Assembly (NCBI GenBank): GCA_911728455.2
Contig: OU452229.1
Span: forward strand, 1,679,001 to 1,743,000
DNA: 64,000 bases
Direction: 5' to 3'
From: Marthasterias glacialis
Taxonomy: Eukaryota > Echinodermata > Asteroidea > Forcipulatida > Asteriidae
Of this stretch, positions 28,015 to 41,200 are shown piece by piece (the first letter of the stretch is position 1; every line of letters starts with the position of its first letter). The notes under the pieces are model-generated. The model did not search any database. It had not been told where the DNA came from and saw only the letters and a list, made by a program, of their open reading frames with translations. The translations under genes were made by a program, and so were the position numbers.

Positions 28015-29199
28015 GTATATATAATTTTAATATATTAATATGATTATGAATATATAATATAGTGTATTCAGTTATTGTTTAACGGTAGGCAGGCGAGGAT
28101 GGGGTGGGGTGGGGGTTCGAGCTCCTGCACTGACACCAAAATATAAAGACTCAAAACCCTTGACCCCCTTCTTCCCCCCCCCCCCAACCATGAAATCAAC
28201 AAAATGCACATAAATGCCTAGTTCGAAACACTTAAGAGTACCCCATCACACAAAACAAGACAAAATGTCTGTACGCCACTGAAGTCACTGGTTAGGTCAT
28301 AGTTTAACACAGGATAAGTCACATTACAGTACAGGGCAGTATGACACACAAGGAAAACTACAATACATTTTCAATGGGAACCGGGTATTTACTTTTCTTT
28401 AATTACCAAAATTGTATTCATAAAAAAAAAGTCAACAACATCTACGGGAATGCAAGAAATCAACTTGACTTCGTGACTTCAACCAATTATGAACTATTAA
28501 TGAAAACTATGCAAATGATGTCGTCACCATACTTTAAAAACAGGCTTACTATGCCATCTAGTGACATCAATCATCGACGATGAATCTTGAATCATAAGAC
28601 ATATAAGAATGAAGTCATGCAGAATTAATGAATTCAGCGTTCACCAACACGATCACCTTGTTTTTGTTAAAAAGAAAAAGAAAAAAAACTTTTTTCGCGT
28701 GTGTGTGTGTCTAAATAGTAGTTGTCTCAACGTTTCACAGTCCATAAACCGGGGTTCAAATCGTAGCACAGTGTGTGTGCGTTAATCAGCAGACTTCAAA
28801 TCTTCTTATCTGTTATTAAGTTGGAATTGAAAGAAACAAAGAGTGCAGTGCCCTGCCACCGCGATCAGTTTTTGGACCTCATACCAAAGATCAATATACA
28901 CGCCTCCCGATGCAACTCGTCGACATCGAGTTGCTGATCAGGATCTCAAGCCTGTCTAATTATTTACTTCTTTTCAGAAAAAAGGTCATTTTGATAATCA
29001 ATGAACCTTTATTTAGCTGTACATAGGGCCCATTCCTAAACTGTAAGGAATAGACTGTGAACGTCGGACCTACGGTACACCGAGGTCAGAATCGATCTAT
29101 AAGCTTAGTTTTCATTTTATCTGATGAATTAAAGCACATTATACAGGAATTATGAGCCTACTCCTATAAACGTTGTGCATGCCTACAAAATCTACAAAA

Positions 29200-29251
29200 A
29201 TGAGGGCTTTCTCAGTAGTGATTTGGTTAACTTTTGTTGGACGCACGCTTG
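29200..29251 (+). CDS. Seven-CTLD receptor exon 1: signal peptide
   Basis: Preceded by caaaa, the ATG opens MRAFSVVIWLTFVGRTLG, a short hydrophobic secretion signal. The donor g/gtaagt follows in phase 1, the same phase as every domain boundary in this gene. Confidence 0.85.
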
Positions 29252-32200
29252 GTAAGTTGCCGTACCTTGATTATTAATTTGTAAACAAAAAAAAAACACC
29301 TAATGAAGCAGCGACTATCTCAGAGTACTTGTTGGCCTGATCAAGTAACGCCCACCTACAAATTGTACTCACTCAATGACCTTCAATGTTTTTTTTAAGT
29401 GCGTGGTTCGTTCACGAAAGAATAATTTTAAGGGACACTAAAGATGGGCCAGAAATTTGACATTTTGTTGGCTTATTTATTAGTCTGGGAATTTTAACAT
29501 AGCTTATGATTATAATATTTTCCAGTCATAAACCGTTGAGTTTAAATCATTCGTCGTATGTTTTTCCCGCCTTCGACCTCACCATGTCGGAGGGGTCAGT
29601 TGAGTTATGCTGCAGATCAATTATGGGCAAGGAACTTGCTGTTTTCGATCCTAACTTGCCTGGTTGGAACTGATGCCAATACAATGGGTCTCAGGCTGAG
29701 GATGGGGCAGGGACGGGAGAACTGCCAGCTATGGCATACCATAAAGAAAGGCCAAACCCCATCCCGCTAAATATTGTGCATGTTTTCGTTTGTTATAGCC
29801 AGTTTAAATTAGTATAAGTTAGGTTTTCATTATACTGCCTACCTCGATGTACTTTAAAAAAAAAAAATATTTTTAACGGTTTTTTAATGAAACTGTTTTA
29901 TTTTCTTCTCAAAATTGTATTTTCGAAAAAAAATCTAATCGACATGCACGGTCCCGTTGACTTGTGCGCAAGCAACGAACGATTTTCATTTTTGTGTACA
30001 GCAGAAGACTAGTGATCACAAGATGCATAATCTGATGAAGAAGGTTATAAATCCAATTGCTGTGTAGATTGTTCTTTGGTCTGAACTTTGACTAAAAAGA
30101 CCGAACCACGACCAAAAACCGTGGGTTGGTAACCCACTTGATGCTTTCCAACCAGTTCTCGGTGAAGAAGGCATTGGTGGTGGTTGCGAGGACGACTGGG
30201 TGTGGGTCGGAGACTGAAAGATTTCGCCGAAAGAATTTTTGTCTCTGAAATGAATTTTAAAAACGAAGAACATCACCGAAACATTAAAAATAGCTATTAA
30301 ATTTGTAAATATAAATTTGTGTGTCAAAGGCCGAAAATTGGACGTACATATTTAAGGTAGGCCGAGGCCTATAACGTTGGTTAACGTAAGTGTGGATAAC
30401 CAACCTTGTCCGCGTGCGTTAATCAGTCCCTGGCAAAATGTCAGCAGATTGAAGAGGCGATTGACCCAAAATTGACTCTACTAGAAATTCCTACTCACTA
30501 GGATGACTGCTGTGGAGGTTCTTGAATATATTTTTTGGCATTTTACTTTCAGGTACTTGCCCTAAAGCCGCGATTGGACAGTATTTCCAGCTCAATGATT
30601 GGTGCTACACTGCCCGTGGAATCGAAACGCCACTGTCGTTCAAGGATGCAAATGCAGACTGTAAAACGCTCGATCCTGACGGTTCGGGCAGTTTGGTTAT
30701 TGTCACTCAACAAGAGACGCAATGTAAGTGAAAAGACGGGCTTTTTAATTCATGATGTAGGCCTATTGTGTTTTATCACTGCTATCACTTTATATCTATA
30801 CAACTTGTAGTCTTCTAATCGAACCATGACTGCGGGAATATGTTCTTGGGAAGAGCTGTCGAATCTTTTTTATTGGGGGGGGGGGGGTGTTTTAAATGAT
30901 GAAGTCCAGCTGGGATGGAGATTCACCCCAATTATGGACATACACAGGGCACTGATATTCTTTCTTTCAAATCAATTTCATCAACTGCGTTTTGTAAAAA
31001 AAACAGAAGAAAAAATTATATTTGATTGTTTCTGATTGAATCCAAAGAATTTTTTTTCTAGATACTATGACCAGTCCCATATTTTTCTGTAATTAATGAT
31101 AACACTCCGAATATTTGTTGGCTGGAGGAGATAGGAGGGTCATGGATGAGATGGGAGGGTCATGGATGAGATGGGAGGGTCATGGATGAGATGGGAGGGT
31201 CATGGATGAGATGGGAGGGTCATGGATGAGATGGGAGGGTCATGGATGAGATGGGCGGGCCATGGATGAGATGGGAGGGTCATGGATGAGATGGGAGGGC
31301 CATGGATGAGATGGGAGAGTCATGGATGAGATGGGAGGGTCATGGATGAGATGGGAGAGTCATGGATGAGATGGGAGGGTCATGGATGAGATGGGAGGGT
31401 CATGGATGAGATGGGAGGGTCATGGATGAGATGGGAGGGTCATGGATGTGATGGGAGGGTCATGGATGAGATGGGAGGGTCATGGATGAGATGGGAGGGT
31501 CATGGATGTGATGGGAGGGTCATGGATGAGATGGGAGGGTCATGGATGTGATGGGAGGGTCATGGATGAGATGGGAGGGCCATGGATGAGATGGGAGGGC
31601 CATGGATGAGATGGGAGGGTCATGGATGAGATGGGAGGGCCATGGATGAGATGGGAGGGTCATGGATGAGATGGGAGGGTCATGAATGAGATGGGAGGGT
31701 CATGGATGAGATGGGAGGGTCATGGATGAGATGGGAGGGTCATGAATGAGATGGGAGGGTCATGAATGAGATGGGAGGGTCATGGATGAGATGGGAGGGT
31801 CATGGATGAGATGGGAGGGCCATGGATGAGATGGGAGGGTCATCAATAATAATGAAGTTGTTGAAATGCTCACTCAGGCTCTGCACATTTCTTGTACCCC
31901 TCGATGTTGCTCTTTTTTTTTTGTTTACAGCTCTCCTGTCTGCCATGACAGCTTATCTGAATCAGAAGAATGCATGGATAGGTCTATCACAGAAGTTACT
32001 CCAACCGTTTAAGTGGGTGGATGGCACTACTCTTGTCTACACAAACTGGGCCCCTGGAGAACCCAGTGGATTTGGCATTATTCCTGGAATAGTAAGTAAT
32101 ATTATCATGGATGGTCTAGAAACATCAGGTGGTTATACGTTTTCTTTTTCCCCATCAAATCTACTTTAAAGCCCCTTGTAAGCGGACTGCAAATGCTTCT

Positions 32201-35200
32201 ATTCTTTGCACAAATCAAGATATTTCTAATACAACTAACCTGTGAAGATGTCAGCTCATTTCGTTGTTTCATTTGCGAGAAAACGGTAAAAACGCATTCA
32301 GCATTTTTGTTGTTTCATTTGCGAGAAAACGGTAAAAACGCATTCAGCATTTTTGTACCCATTTCTATAGGCAGAGTTTTCGTCTTACCGAGATGAAAAC
32401 TAATTTTGGATCTTATTTCAGTTTTTATTTAAAAACAATAACACTTCAGGCAGAAATATTTCAGGGAAAGTTTTCTACCATCATTATCTTTATACCATGT
32501 AAGGTATAGGTAAATCTGTGAACATTTATGTTTTTCTTCTCGCCAATGTTGAACTGGGGCTTTAAAGATAGCCACCCAAGAGTACAAGAATGTCTGTGAT
32601 GGGGGGATCTCCGGGGGAGGCACCCAGGATAGCTCTACCAGCACCGTTTTGGATTTTATCGAGTTTTGCTTACTCTTTATATGAGAAATTAAATTGTTAT
32701 ACTCCAGTTACAATAGCAACAGTCGTATTCAAAGGTCACTCCAGTTACGAAAGCGACAGTCAATGTTTATACGGTAAATTAAGTTGTTAAACCCATGTCG
32801 CGTTAGCCACAGTCAATATTGCTTGCTTTATAGGGAAATTAATTGTTACACTCATGTTACGACAGTCACATTCAGTGTTGCTTACTTTATAGGGGAAGCT
32901 CAAACACCACTCACCTAACAGTACATTGACAAGAGGCGTTTTCTCAATTGAACAACAAATGTTAACATTTAAGTCACAAAATGTGATTCATGCAATCTGG
33001 TATCCTGGTTGCTATGCTCATTGTAACAGGAGTAATTAGGAATTGCCCAGAAGAGTAAAAGATGTCTTCCTTCTGACACAATTTTGAGATCTTTAATCTT
33101 CTGATCCTTGACATTTTCTTGACAGGGAATAGACTGCGTGGAGCTCATAAACGATTTACTTCACCCTGGACGTTGGTATGATGTCCCTTGCTCAACAAAA
33201 AATGCTTATATTTGTCAAGTTAAGGCAGGTATGTATTCAGTAGATTATAGAAACAGTTGTTGGGTGCCCGGCAGAAGGGCAAGACCGTCTTCCAGGCACA
33301 CAGAGTACTTTTTGTCCAAGCAACAAAAAGTCTGCAAGCAATTAAAATGGCTCTTTAAAAAAATCTGGTATTACTATTACATTTTTGTTGGTGTAGGATT
33401 ACCCCAAAAGACGAGTTTTCCCATTCCCATGCAGAATTTAACCATCCTATAATGACAAACTTTCATGCTCAGTTTTTTAAACATAATTTTTCCACATTAA
33501 TTGTTAAGTCCTTCTTCCGGCACACGACTAAGTGAAGGGGTTGTTTTAAATTATCAGTATAAATTTGGTTTCATTCTGAAAGCTCACTGAGGTCCATTTA
33601 ATACTAGTACCAATTCTTACAAGACAATTTTTTTGTCTGATAGTTAGCTATCTCATTTTGATTTGTGCAATCAAAATAAGGCTGGCGTGAATGTGCAGAA
33701 AATCCCTGACAAAACAACCTAGAGGAGGAGCATTAATTCTCTCTTCGAAAAATAAGATTTTAAGGCCCCATCTCCCCCCAAAAAGACCGTTAATTGCTCA
33801 TTTTGATTGCTGTAATCGAAAAAAAAGCTCAAAATGATTGTACACAAAATCCCATACCAAAGATCAAAAACTATTTTTTGCTACTATTTTCCTCTAAAAA
33901 AGATCGCCTAATTCGATAATGTCTTCACGTCATCGCTCGTGTGGAAACTGTCTATATTGGAAACAAAGTTAGATTGGTACATTGGTATCCTCCTGCCATT
34001 CAATGGAGTCATCGTCAAGGTCCACAAGGCCTTGAGATCCACGAGGAGATCTGAATATAGGGTAGGAGTTTGTCAGGTGCTGGATTGTTATGGGGCGCCA
34101 CCTTCGTTTCTGTTTGACATCTCCACACCAATGTTTTCACACAAGGGTTGGATCTAAATGAAAACCAAACGATGGCAGTGAATTTACCCATCTGCCAGAA
34201 AATCCTTTAACATTCCTGGTACATGTCAAGAAGACTCTAGTTTAGAAAACTTGTAATCTTAGCAAATGTTATGAAATAAATATAATCTCATTAACTATTC
34301 CTTACTTAGTTGACTCGACCATTGCACCTCCTATACCAACTGAATGCCCACTTAACTACAACATCTTCTTCACATCTTGCATCCGGCTAAACCTGGATCT
34401 CAAAACCTTTGATGAAGCCCAGATTACTTGCCAAAAAGACTCTGCCGTTGACAGCTTCCTGGCTACTACTGATGTAGGCTACGAGAATGCCATCCTAGAG
34501 TTTCTCTTATACAGACAAGGTGCAGGGGCAACATCAGCTTGGATTGGCCTTCAAAAGGACACAGTGAGTAACTTTGGTAATTTTGAGTGTAAGAGAGCAC
34601 AACAAGAGTACATTGGGTCTGGAATTACACAGGCCTTAAGTGGAGGCCACGGACTCTGTTGCTCCTGGCCATAGCTTTTGTCAAAAATGTGCCCTTGACC
34701 TTAAGATTTTTCTGTGGAAGTGCACCCTTGCCCTCAAAGACGAAATTCCAGGCCTGTCTTCTAGAGCACAATAACCGCCATGTAACCTACTTTGCTTGAC
34801 TTCAGTCATTCATCAAGACACTAAATCATGCAGACCTTAAAGGAGCGCGAGTGAAACCGCTCCTCTCCACACTCCTTAATAAAATTGTACGAGGAGTGCA
34901 ACAAATAGCAATTCTTCAAACATAAAGTAAAGAAACTTCAAATGAACCAGTAGTTATTTCCTTAATCATGTAATAAAACTAACAATCCCCAACTCCATTC
35001 ATGCAATCCGTTACGCACATTATAAATCGTCAGAGGTAATGAGCTCTCAGTAATTTCAGGAGAGCAGTTTTTTTTATTAGCTCTCCTCATATTTTATTAA
35101 AATGAAGGACTAATCATGTACTTATGAACCATGACCATTGACCAAATCAAAACAGGTTACCAGCCAGAATACCGTGTAATGTACATTGTTTGTGACTGGT

Positions 35201-38200
35201 TCCCTTCTAATTTATGCTCAGCAGAAAATTTTGTTAAGCATCATTTTCTGCATTACAGCTTCATAAAATTGGCCCCAGTGCTATTTTGTTCTTGGTAAGA
35301 GTTACTTAAAACTTTTTTTTCCAGTTGAGGATTTGTTTATAAAACTGCTTTTTGTCAAATTTCAAACTGAAATCATTAATGATGTACAGTTGAAAGGTGA
35401 TGTTAATAAAATATATATTTGGTTTTATGTGTATATGTCTTGCAAGAAATTGTTAATGGCATTGGCGTCACTTTTCGACCTTAGCGGAGTCTTTCTCAAA
35501 GGCTTTGAGAAAGACTCTGCTAGGGTAGAAACGTGAGGTCATAAACAATTGTTTGCATTTATACAGCAGGTCCTTGTGGTTGGTAAGCAGTTTGCAACAG
35601 CTAATTTTATTTTTTCATGTATATGTCTTATTGAGTTTTGTTTCTTTTTTTTCAGGTAACTGCTCAATTCAAGTGGTTGGACGATTACCCAGTGGTTTTC
35701 ACCAACTGGGGCGTGAACCAGCCTGACTCAAGTAATACCGAACGAGCTTGTACACAAATTGTGACAACAACGTCCAGTGCATCATGGGATGACACTACCT
35801 GCGACACCAAGCTGCCATTTTTCTGCAAGTTCAGAATTGGTAAGATTAAGAGGTCAAATTTGGGGAAATGAAGTCAGGAATGTGAAAACTTCCTCCTGAA
35901 TGTAAACTGCCGATGTCTTGAGATGATTCTGCATGAAAATAGTTGATAACATTGTGTTTTTTTTAACGTCTATAGACATGACTTGTTCAGCTTAATTATT
36001 TTCATACCTCACCCTTTACAAAGGGAATAACTAAGAAATGATATTATTATTATAATTATTTTTGAGAAGTGATAGATGGCATGGTTAAATGTATAGGGAA
36101 ATTGGAAATTGTTAAATTCAGAATACATTACTTTGACAATGTTTTGAGTAAAATTAGGTTAAAATCTCAAAATCTTTGAATAGTTTGCAGCCGTTATGGC
36201 CATTTTGGTACAAGCCTATGACAGCCACTGGTCTCTTTGTGTTTAAGATGCATGTTTGACATTGTTCATATTATATTTATTTCACACTGATAAACTCACC
36301 TCTGGTAGGAGGACACAATCCTCCAGTTGTTACCGTGCCACCCACGACTGGGAACTGCCCCAGCGGATGGGAGAAATACGGTTCGGACTGCTACCTCTTC
36401 CAGCCTTTCAATACCAAGATCAACCAGAACCGAGCCCGGTATAACTGTTATCTCAACTATGGATCCCAGCTCGCGAGTATACACTCCATTGGACAGAATG
36501 ACTTTATCCAGAAGAAGTCTGTAGAGAAAGAATATACGAGTGTGTGGATCGGCCTGGAGAGAGATGGCAATGGTATAGTATTATTTGTAGAGTTTGTATT
36601 TTGCAATATTATCAGTTATAGTATCGTAGTCAACATGAAGTGAGCTACTATGAAAGATATGATCCGCGCTCAAGCCGATATTACCTTGCAAAATAGATCC
36701 AAATTGCTATTTTTTGTATGATGACCAAAATTACTAACTTTCAAATGAGATATCGATCAACAAATAATGACAGAAGTTGTCTCTTTGTGAAAACTCAAAG
36801 GCAGAGCACTCGTTAGCACTGTGCCAGTACTATGTACTTCAGTGTTAAAAATAAATGTAAAATTGGAGATTGGCTGTTCGTGAAAACTCAAATCTGTAAA
36901 ACTGGTGATGTGATATTATCGTTGTGCTAATTAGTGTCATTACAAAACCATGACATTTCATGAAACTTGGGTGAAAATGTTGGTGTGAATGATAACATAT
37001 AAAATGTGTAAAAAACACAGATTTGCCATTTTTGGGGGATAAATTAGCGGTTCGTGAAAACGGTGGCGAAGTATTCCTCCTTTGTCATTTTGGTTTTTCT
37101 TTTAGAACCGTTCTCACTCGCCTTTTAGATATAAAGGAACATACTGAAAAATTCCTTCGAAAAGGGTTTGTATTTATACAAAAGCTTGTTGTCTGATTGT
37201 TGTACTCAGGTGGATTCCGATGGGAGGATGACTCTCCATTTGATTTTGAGAACTGGGCAAATAAGCAACCAGATGTACCACTCCTACAGCAATGTGTCAG
37301 GCTTTACCCTGATTTATTCGGCCAGTGGAAAGATGAACCCTGCGTTTTCAATGCAAATGTTGTCTGTATGATGCCACAGTGTGAGTAAATTTCACTTATT
37401 GAAGATGTGATACTGTTTCAAAAACAGCCAGTGTTTTTTTGTTTTTTTTAATTTGTTTTGAATTTCAATTAAAAACTTTGTGCAGAGACCAGTTCATTTT
37501 TTGTGGGCAGACGAATGCAAGAATTGGGTTTTGCATCATGACTTCACAGCAAAAGCTTATTCCAAGTAAAACTGTTCTGAACTGATGCAATTAATCTCAA
37601 ATTTTTCAACTATTTTCCAATTTGATACCACAAGTATAAATTTGCCCAAGATTGATAATAGTATTAGTCCATTTCCCTCTTTAAAGACAAAGAAATTATA
37701 TTAATTATAAAAAAACTCCAGCATTTTCACCTGAAATACTCTCAAACTCAAGGGAATAGCATTTAAGGATGCAGCAACTCACTGTTTCTCATTTCAATTG
37801 TCACAACCGAAATAAGCCTGATTATGTGTGTCTATTTTTCTTGTTCCAGTCCAAGACGGGCAGGATCCTGAATGTAAGTTTGTTTTGATCAACCCATCAT
37901 TTAACCACATGTCTAACATTCAGAGCAATGTGACAAATTGTGCATTCTTGTACTCTTTTGTTCTGTTGGATTGTGTCAGACATTCTCATTTCTTTGACAC
38001 AGGTCTTGCTAAGGATTTTTAGGCTTAATGATGACCTAATTTTCATTGACAAAACCTCAAGATCAATTTCGTGTTTCATTTTTTCCCCCATGCCTTCAAA
38101 TAAACTAATTTTGTCTCTTTGAGCTTGCAGCCCAACTTGGTATTATTCAAACTGTTGTTGTTTGATAGAATGTTATTATTAACAAAATGACTAAATATCA

Positions 38201-41200
38201 AGTTACAGGACTCACTGAGACTATAGAAATTGATGGCAATTGACAGGTCAAATTGCAGAAAATAGTGCAATGATATTTTGCGTCTAGGCCTTCACAAGTC
38301 AGCAATTAGGCAAACAATTTGCATTTGTCCATGAATGATGACCTTAGCGGGTATCTGTAGTCAGTTTTAATCCTTTTTACTGATGGGGGCGCTGTTAGTA
38401 TTTTTGTGTTTTTAGAAGGAGGCCTATCTGTGGAACTGACTCCCCCCCCCCACCCAAGCTAATCCATCTACAACACAATGTAAAAACTACATTTTCTTTC
38501 GAATAGCTACCATATGCCCTACAAACAATGACTGGATACTAAAAGGTGACTACTGCTACATGTTCTCTGAGCCAGTCGAAAACTCGGGCTATTCATGGCA
38601 GGAGTCCGAAGAGTGGTGCAACAAAAACGCAGGCCACCTTGTGTCCATCGAAAGCCAAGCCGAACAAGACTTTCTGAATGAGTTGGTAAGAAATAATCAT
38701 TCGAGAGGCTAATTATCCTTACGTGCAGCTGAGAAGCTGAGGAGCCTCACCACTCCTACCAATAGAGATTTACTAGTTTTAGGTACGTCTTACCCAGAGG
38801 ATTGTTCGTAGGGAACATTTGCATTCAGGGGATAAAACCTAAGATAATAAACTCATTAAGTAATAAGACTGTTCAGTTACGAAGATGTTGCAAAAGGAGA
38901 ACCCTCCAGCCATTCACATTTGACAATTAAAGAAAATTCACATTTGACAATTTGACTCAGAGAGCAACTTTGAACTACTCTCGGTGTCCCCCCCCCCCAA
39001 AAAAAGATGGCTTTTTACGAAACAGCATACTTAATTTTATGACATTGTAATGATATTTATTTCATTGCCCTCTGAAGAAAATCTTGCACCCTGTTTTTAA
39101 TGAACAAATGACAATGTTTCAGGGCGCTTGATATAAGTGTCAACTCTTTACAATGTAGGCTTTCAGTAAAAAATAAAATAAAAAACAACAACCTTTCAAA
39201 TATTAAATTTATATTGCCTTTCCTTTTGACTGTAGCATTTTCAGCTCTTTCCTGATTTCTGGATTGGTTTGAAAGAAACATCCGAGTCTTTGTTGTACTC
39301 GTAAGTTGTCTCTCTGGTATATTTTCACACACGAGGTGGACATTTGCTTGAGGAGTGAAAAAGTGAAAAATTTAAATCTTCAGTCCCTTTGATCGGAATG
39401 ACAAACAACAAAAAACCTGGAAAGGCCAGCACCATTTTAAAATTGGTACAGTCAATGTTGGTTTTGTAAATAAGTTGTGGTCTTGTTAAAGCACAGGGAC
39501 AACAATGGTGATTGTCAAAGATCAGTATCCATGACCCAACCTGTGCATGAAATACCACCAAATCTGTGAAAATTTAAACTCAAGTGGTCATCCGAGTGGC
39601 AAGAAAATAGTGAAAAAGGCTCTTATATGTTTTCACTGTTTTAAAACATTGAGTTGTTGGATTGGCTATGCTTAGTTTCAAGGTAGCAATTCTACCGTAA
39701 CTAACAACAAATGTCAACAGAATTCTTAAAAAAAAAATGAAAAACACTAATCCAGTCATGTGGATAATAACAAAAAGTGGTTAGAATAAAAAAAAAATAG
39801 CCGTTGCAAACTGATTACCAACCAAAAAAGACCAACGGTACATGAATCAATGCACAAAACTAATGGCCTGACGTTTCGACCCTAGCAGAGTCCTTCTCCA
39901 AGGCAGTCACATTCTCCCCAATACTGTTTTTCAGTACCTGTGTCATAAGATATTCTGTGAACATGGTAACTTAAATGCAGGATGTAATTTTTCTGTAAAA
40001 AAGTTGAAGTTTCTGTCTTTGTGCATGGTTGGTCCTATTCTTCATTCCTTTGTCTCAAAGTGACAGCATTTCAGGGGAACAAAATAATCTGAAGACATTG
40101 TCATGTCTTTATTAATCTAGGACAGGTGTTAAGATTTTGTATAAATTGTTGTTGACTTAGATGGTCTGATGGTTCTACTTACTCCTTTCAATTCTGGGAC
40201 GACGGAGAACCTAATGACGCCAACGGTAACGAACAGTGTGTAGAACTCAACATGTGGAAAGGTCAGTCTAATATTCATACTCAATATTAAGTCGGAAAAA
40301 TCTCGACATAGTGACCCGTGTGGTACGTTAACCTGCGTACCAATTTGTTAGCACTCCTTTTCAAGTGTTCACACAGTCCCTGACTTTTTCCACAGGAATT
40401 GTCATCCCTCTTATGTAATTTTTTTTTTATACACAACTAAAAAGAGGAGCAGTGCTTTGACTTCTTAAGCCGCGTTCGCGTTCGCATTGGATTTATATTG
40501 AACCGAGACCATGGGTAACTTGCAATCGGTACATCTTACCAGTGTCCGCACTTGGATTGTTTGACGTCGGTAAACTAACCGAGACGATGCCGTAAAACAA
40601 ACCGAGGAGTCGGCGTGGACTAAGAGCTGCATCACGCGTCGATTTTACCGTCGCGCGACCAACTATAAACCAGCCTTTGCGCGTGCGGACCTTATGTGGT
40701 ATATTTTTACTGACCAGTTTTACCTGTGTCCGCACTGGACTTTTTGGCTCGGTTAGTTTGACATTCATAACCTGTAAGATTCTCATCAGAGTGACCTTTG
40801 GTACAATAACAACCTGTAAGATTCTCATCAGAGTGACCTCACCAGAGTGACCTTTGGTACATTAATAACCTGTAAGATTCTCACCAGAGTGACCTTTAGT
40901 ACATTAACAACCTGTAAGATTCTCACCAGAGTGACCTCACCAGAGTGACCTTTGGTACATTAATAACCTGTAAGATTCTCACCAGAGTGACCTCAACAGA
41001 GTGACCTTTGGTACATTAATAACCTGTAAGATTCTCACCAGAGTGACCTTTGGTACATTAATAACCTGTAAGATTCTCACCAGAGTGACCTTTGGTACAT
41101 TAACAACCTGTAAGATTCTCACCAGAGTGACCTCACCAGAGTGACCTTTGGTACATTAATAACCTGTAAGATTCTCATCAGAGTGACCTTTGGTACATTA

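Larger units (their letters stand above)
25899..29199. other. Intergenic region between divergent genes
   Basis: About 3.3 kb between the ATG of the PNGase-like gene (minus) and that of the seven-CTLD receptor (plus). It should hold both promoters, but no convincing TATA box or start site could be chosen. It contains a multiple hairpin (26381-26444), a complete MITE (27614-27845) and a degenerate tandem repeat (27858-28014). Small open frames at 26808-27065 and 28341-28583 look random. Confidence 0.6.

Noticed and set aside
29558-29770. Plus-strand frame in intron 1
   Set aside because: Weak resemblance to LINE-type sequence at most; too short to support.
30016-30327. Minus-strand frame with a hydrophobic end
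   Set aside because: Lies in intron 1 of the receptor gene, has no recognisable motif and no supporting splice context.
31129-31843. Regular array considered as CRISPR
   Set aside because: Units are contiguous without spacers and lie in an animal intron; it is a minisatellite.
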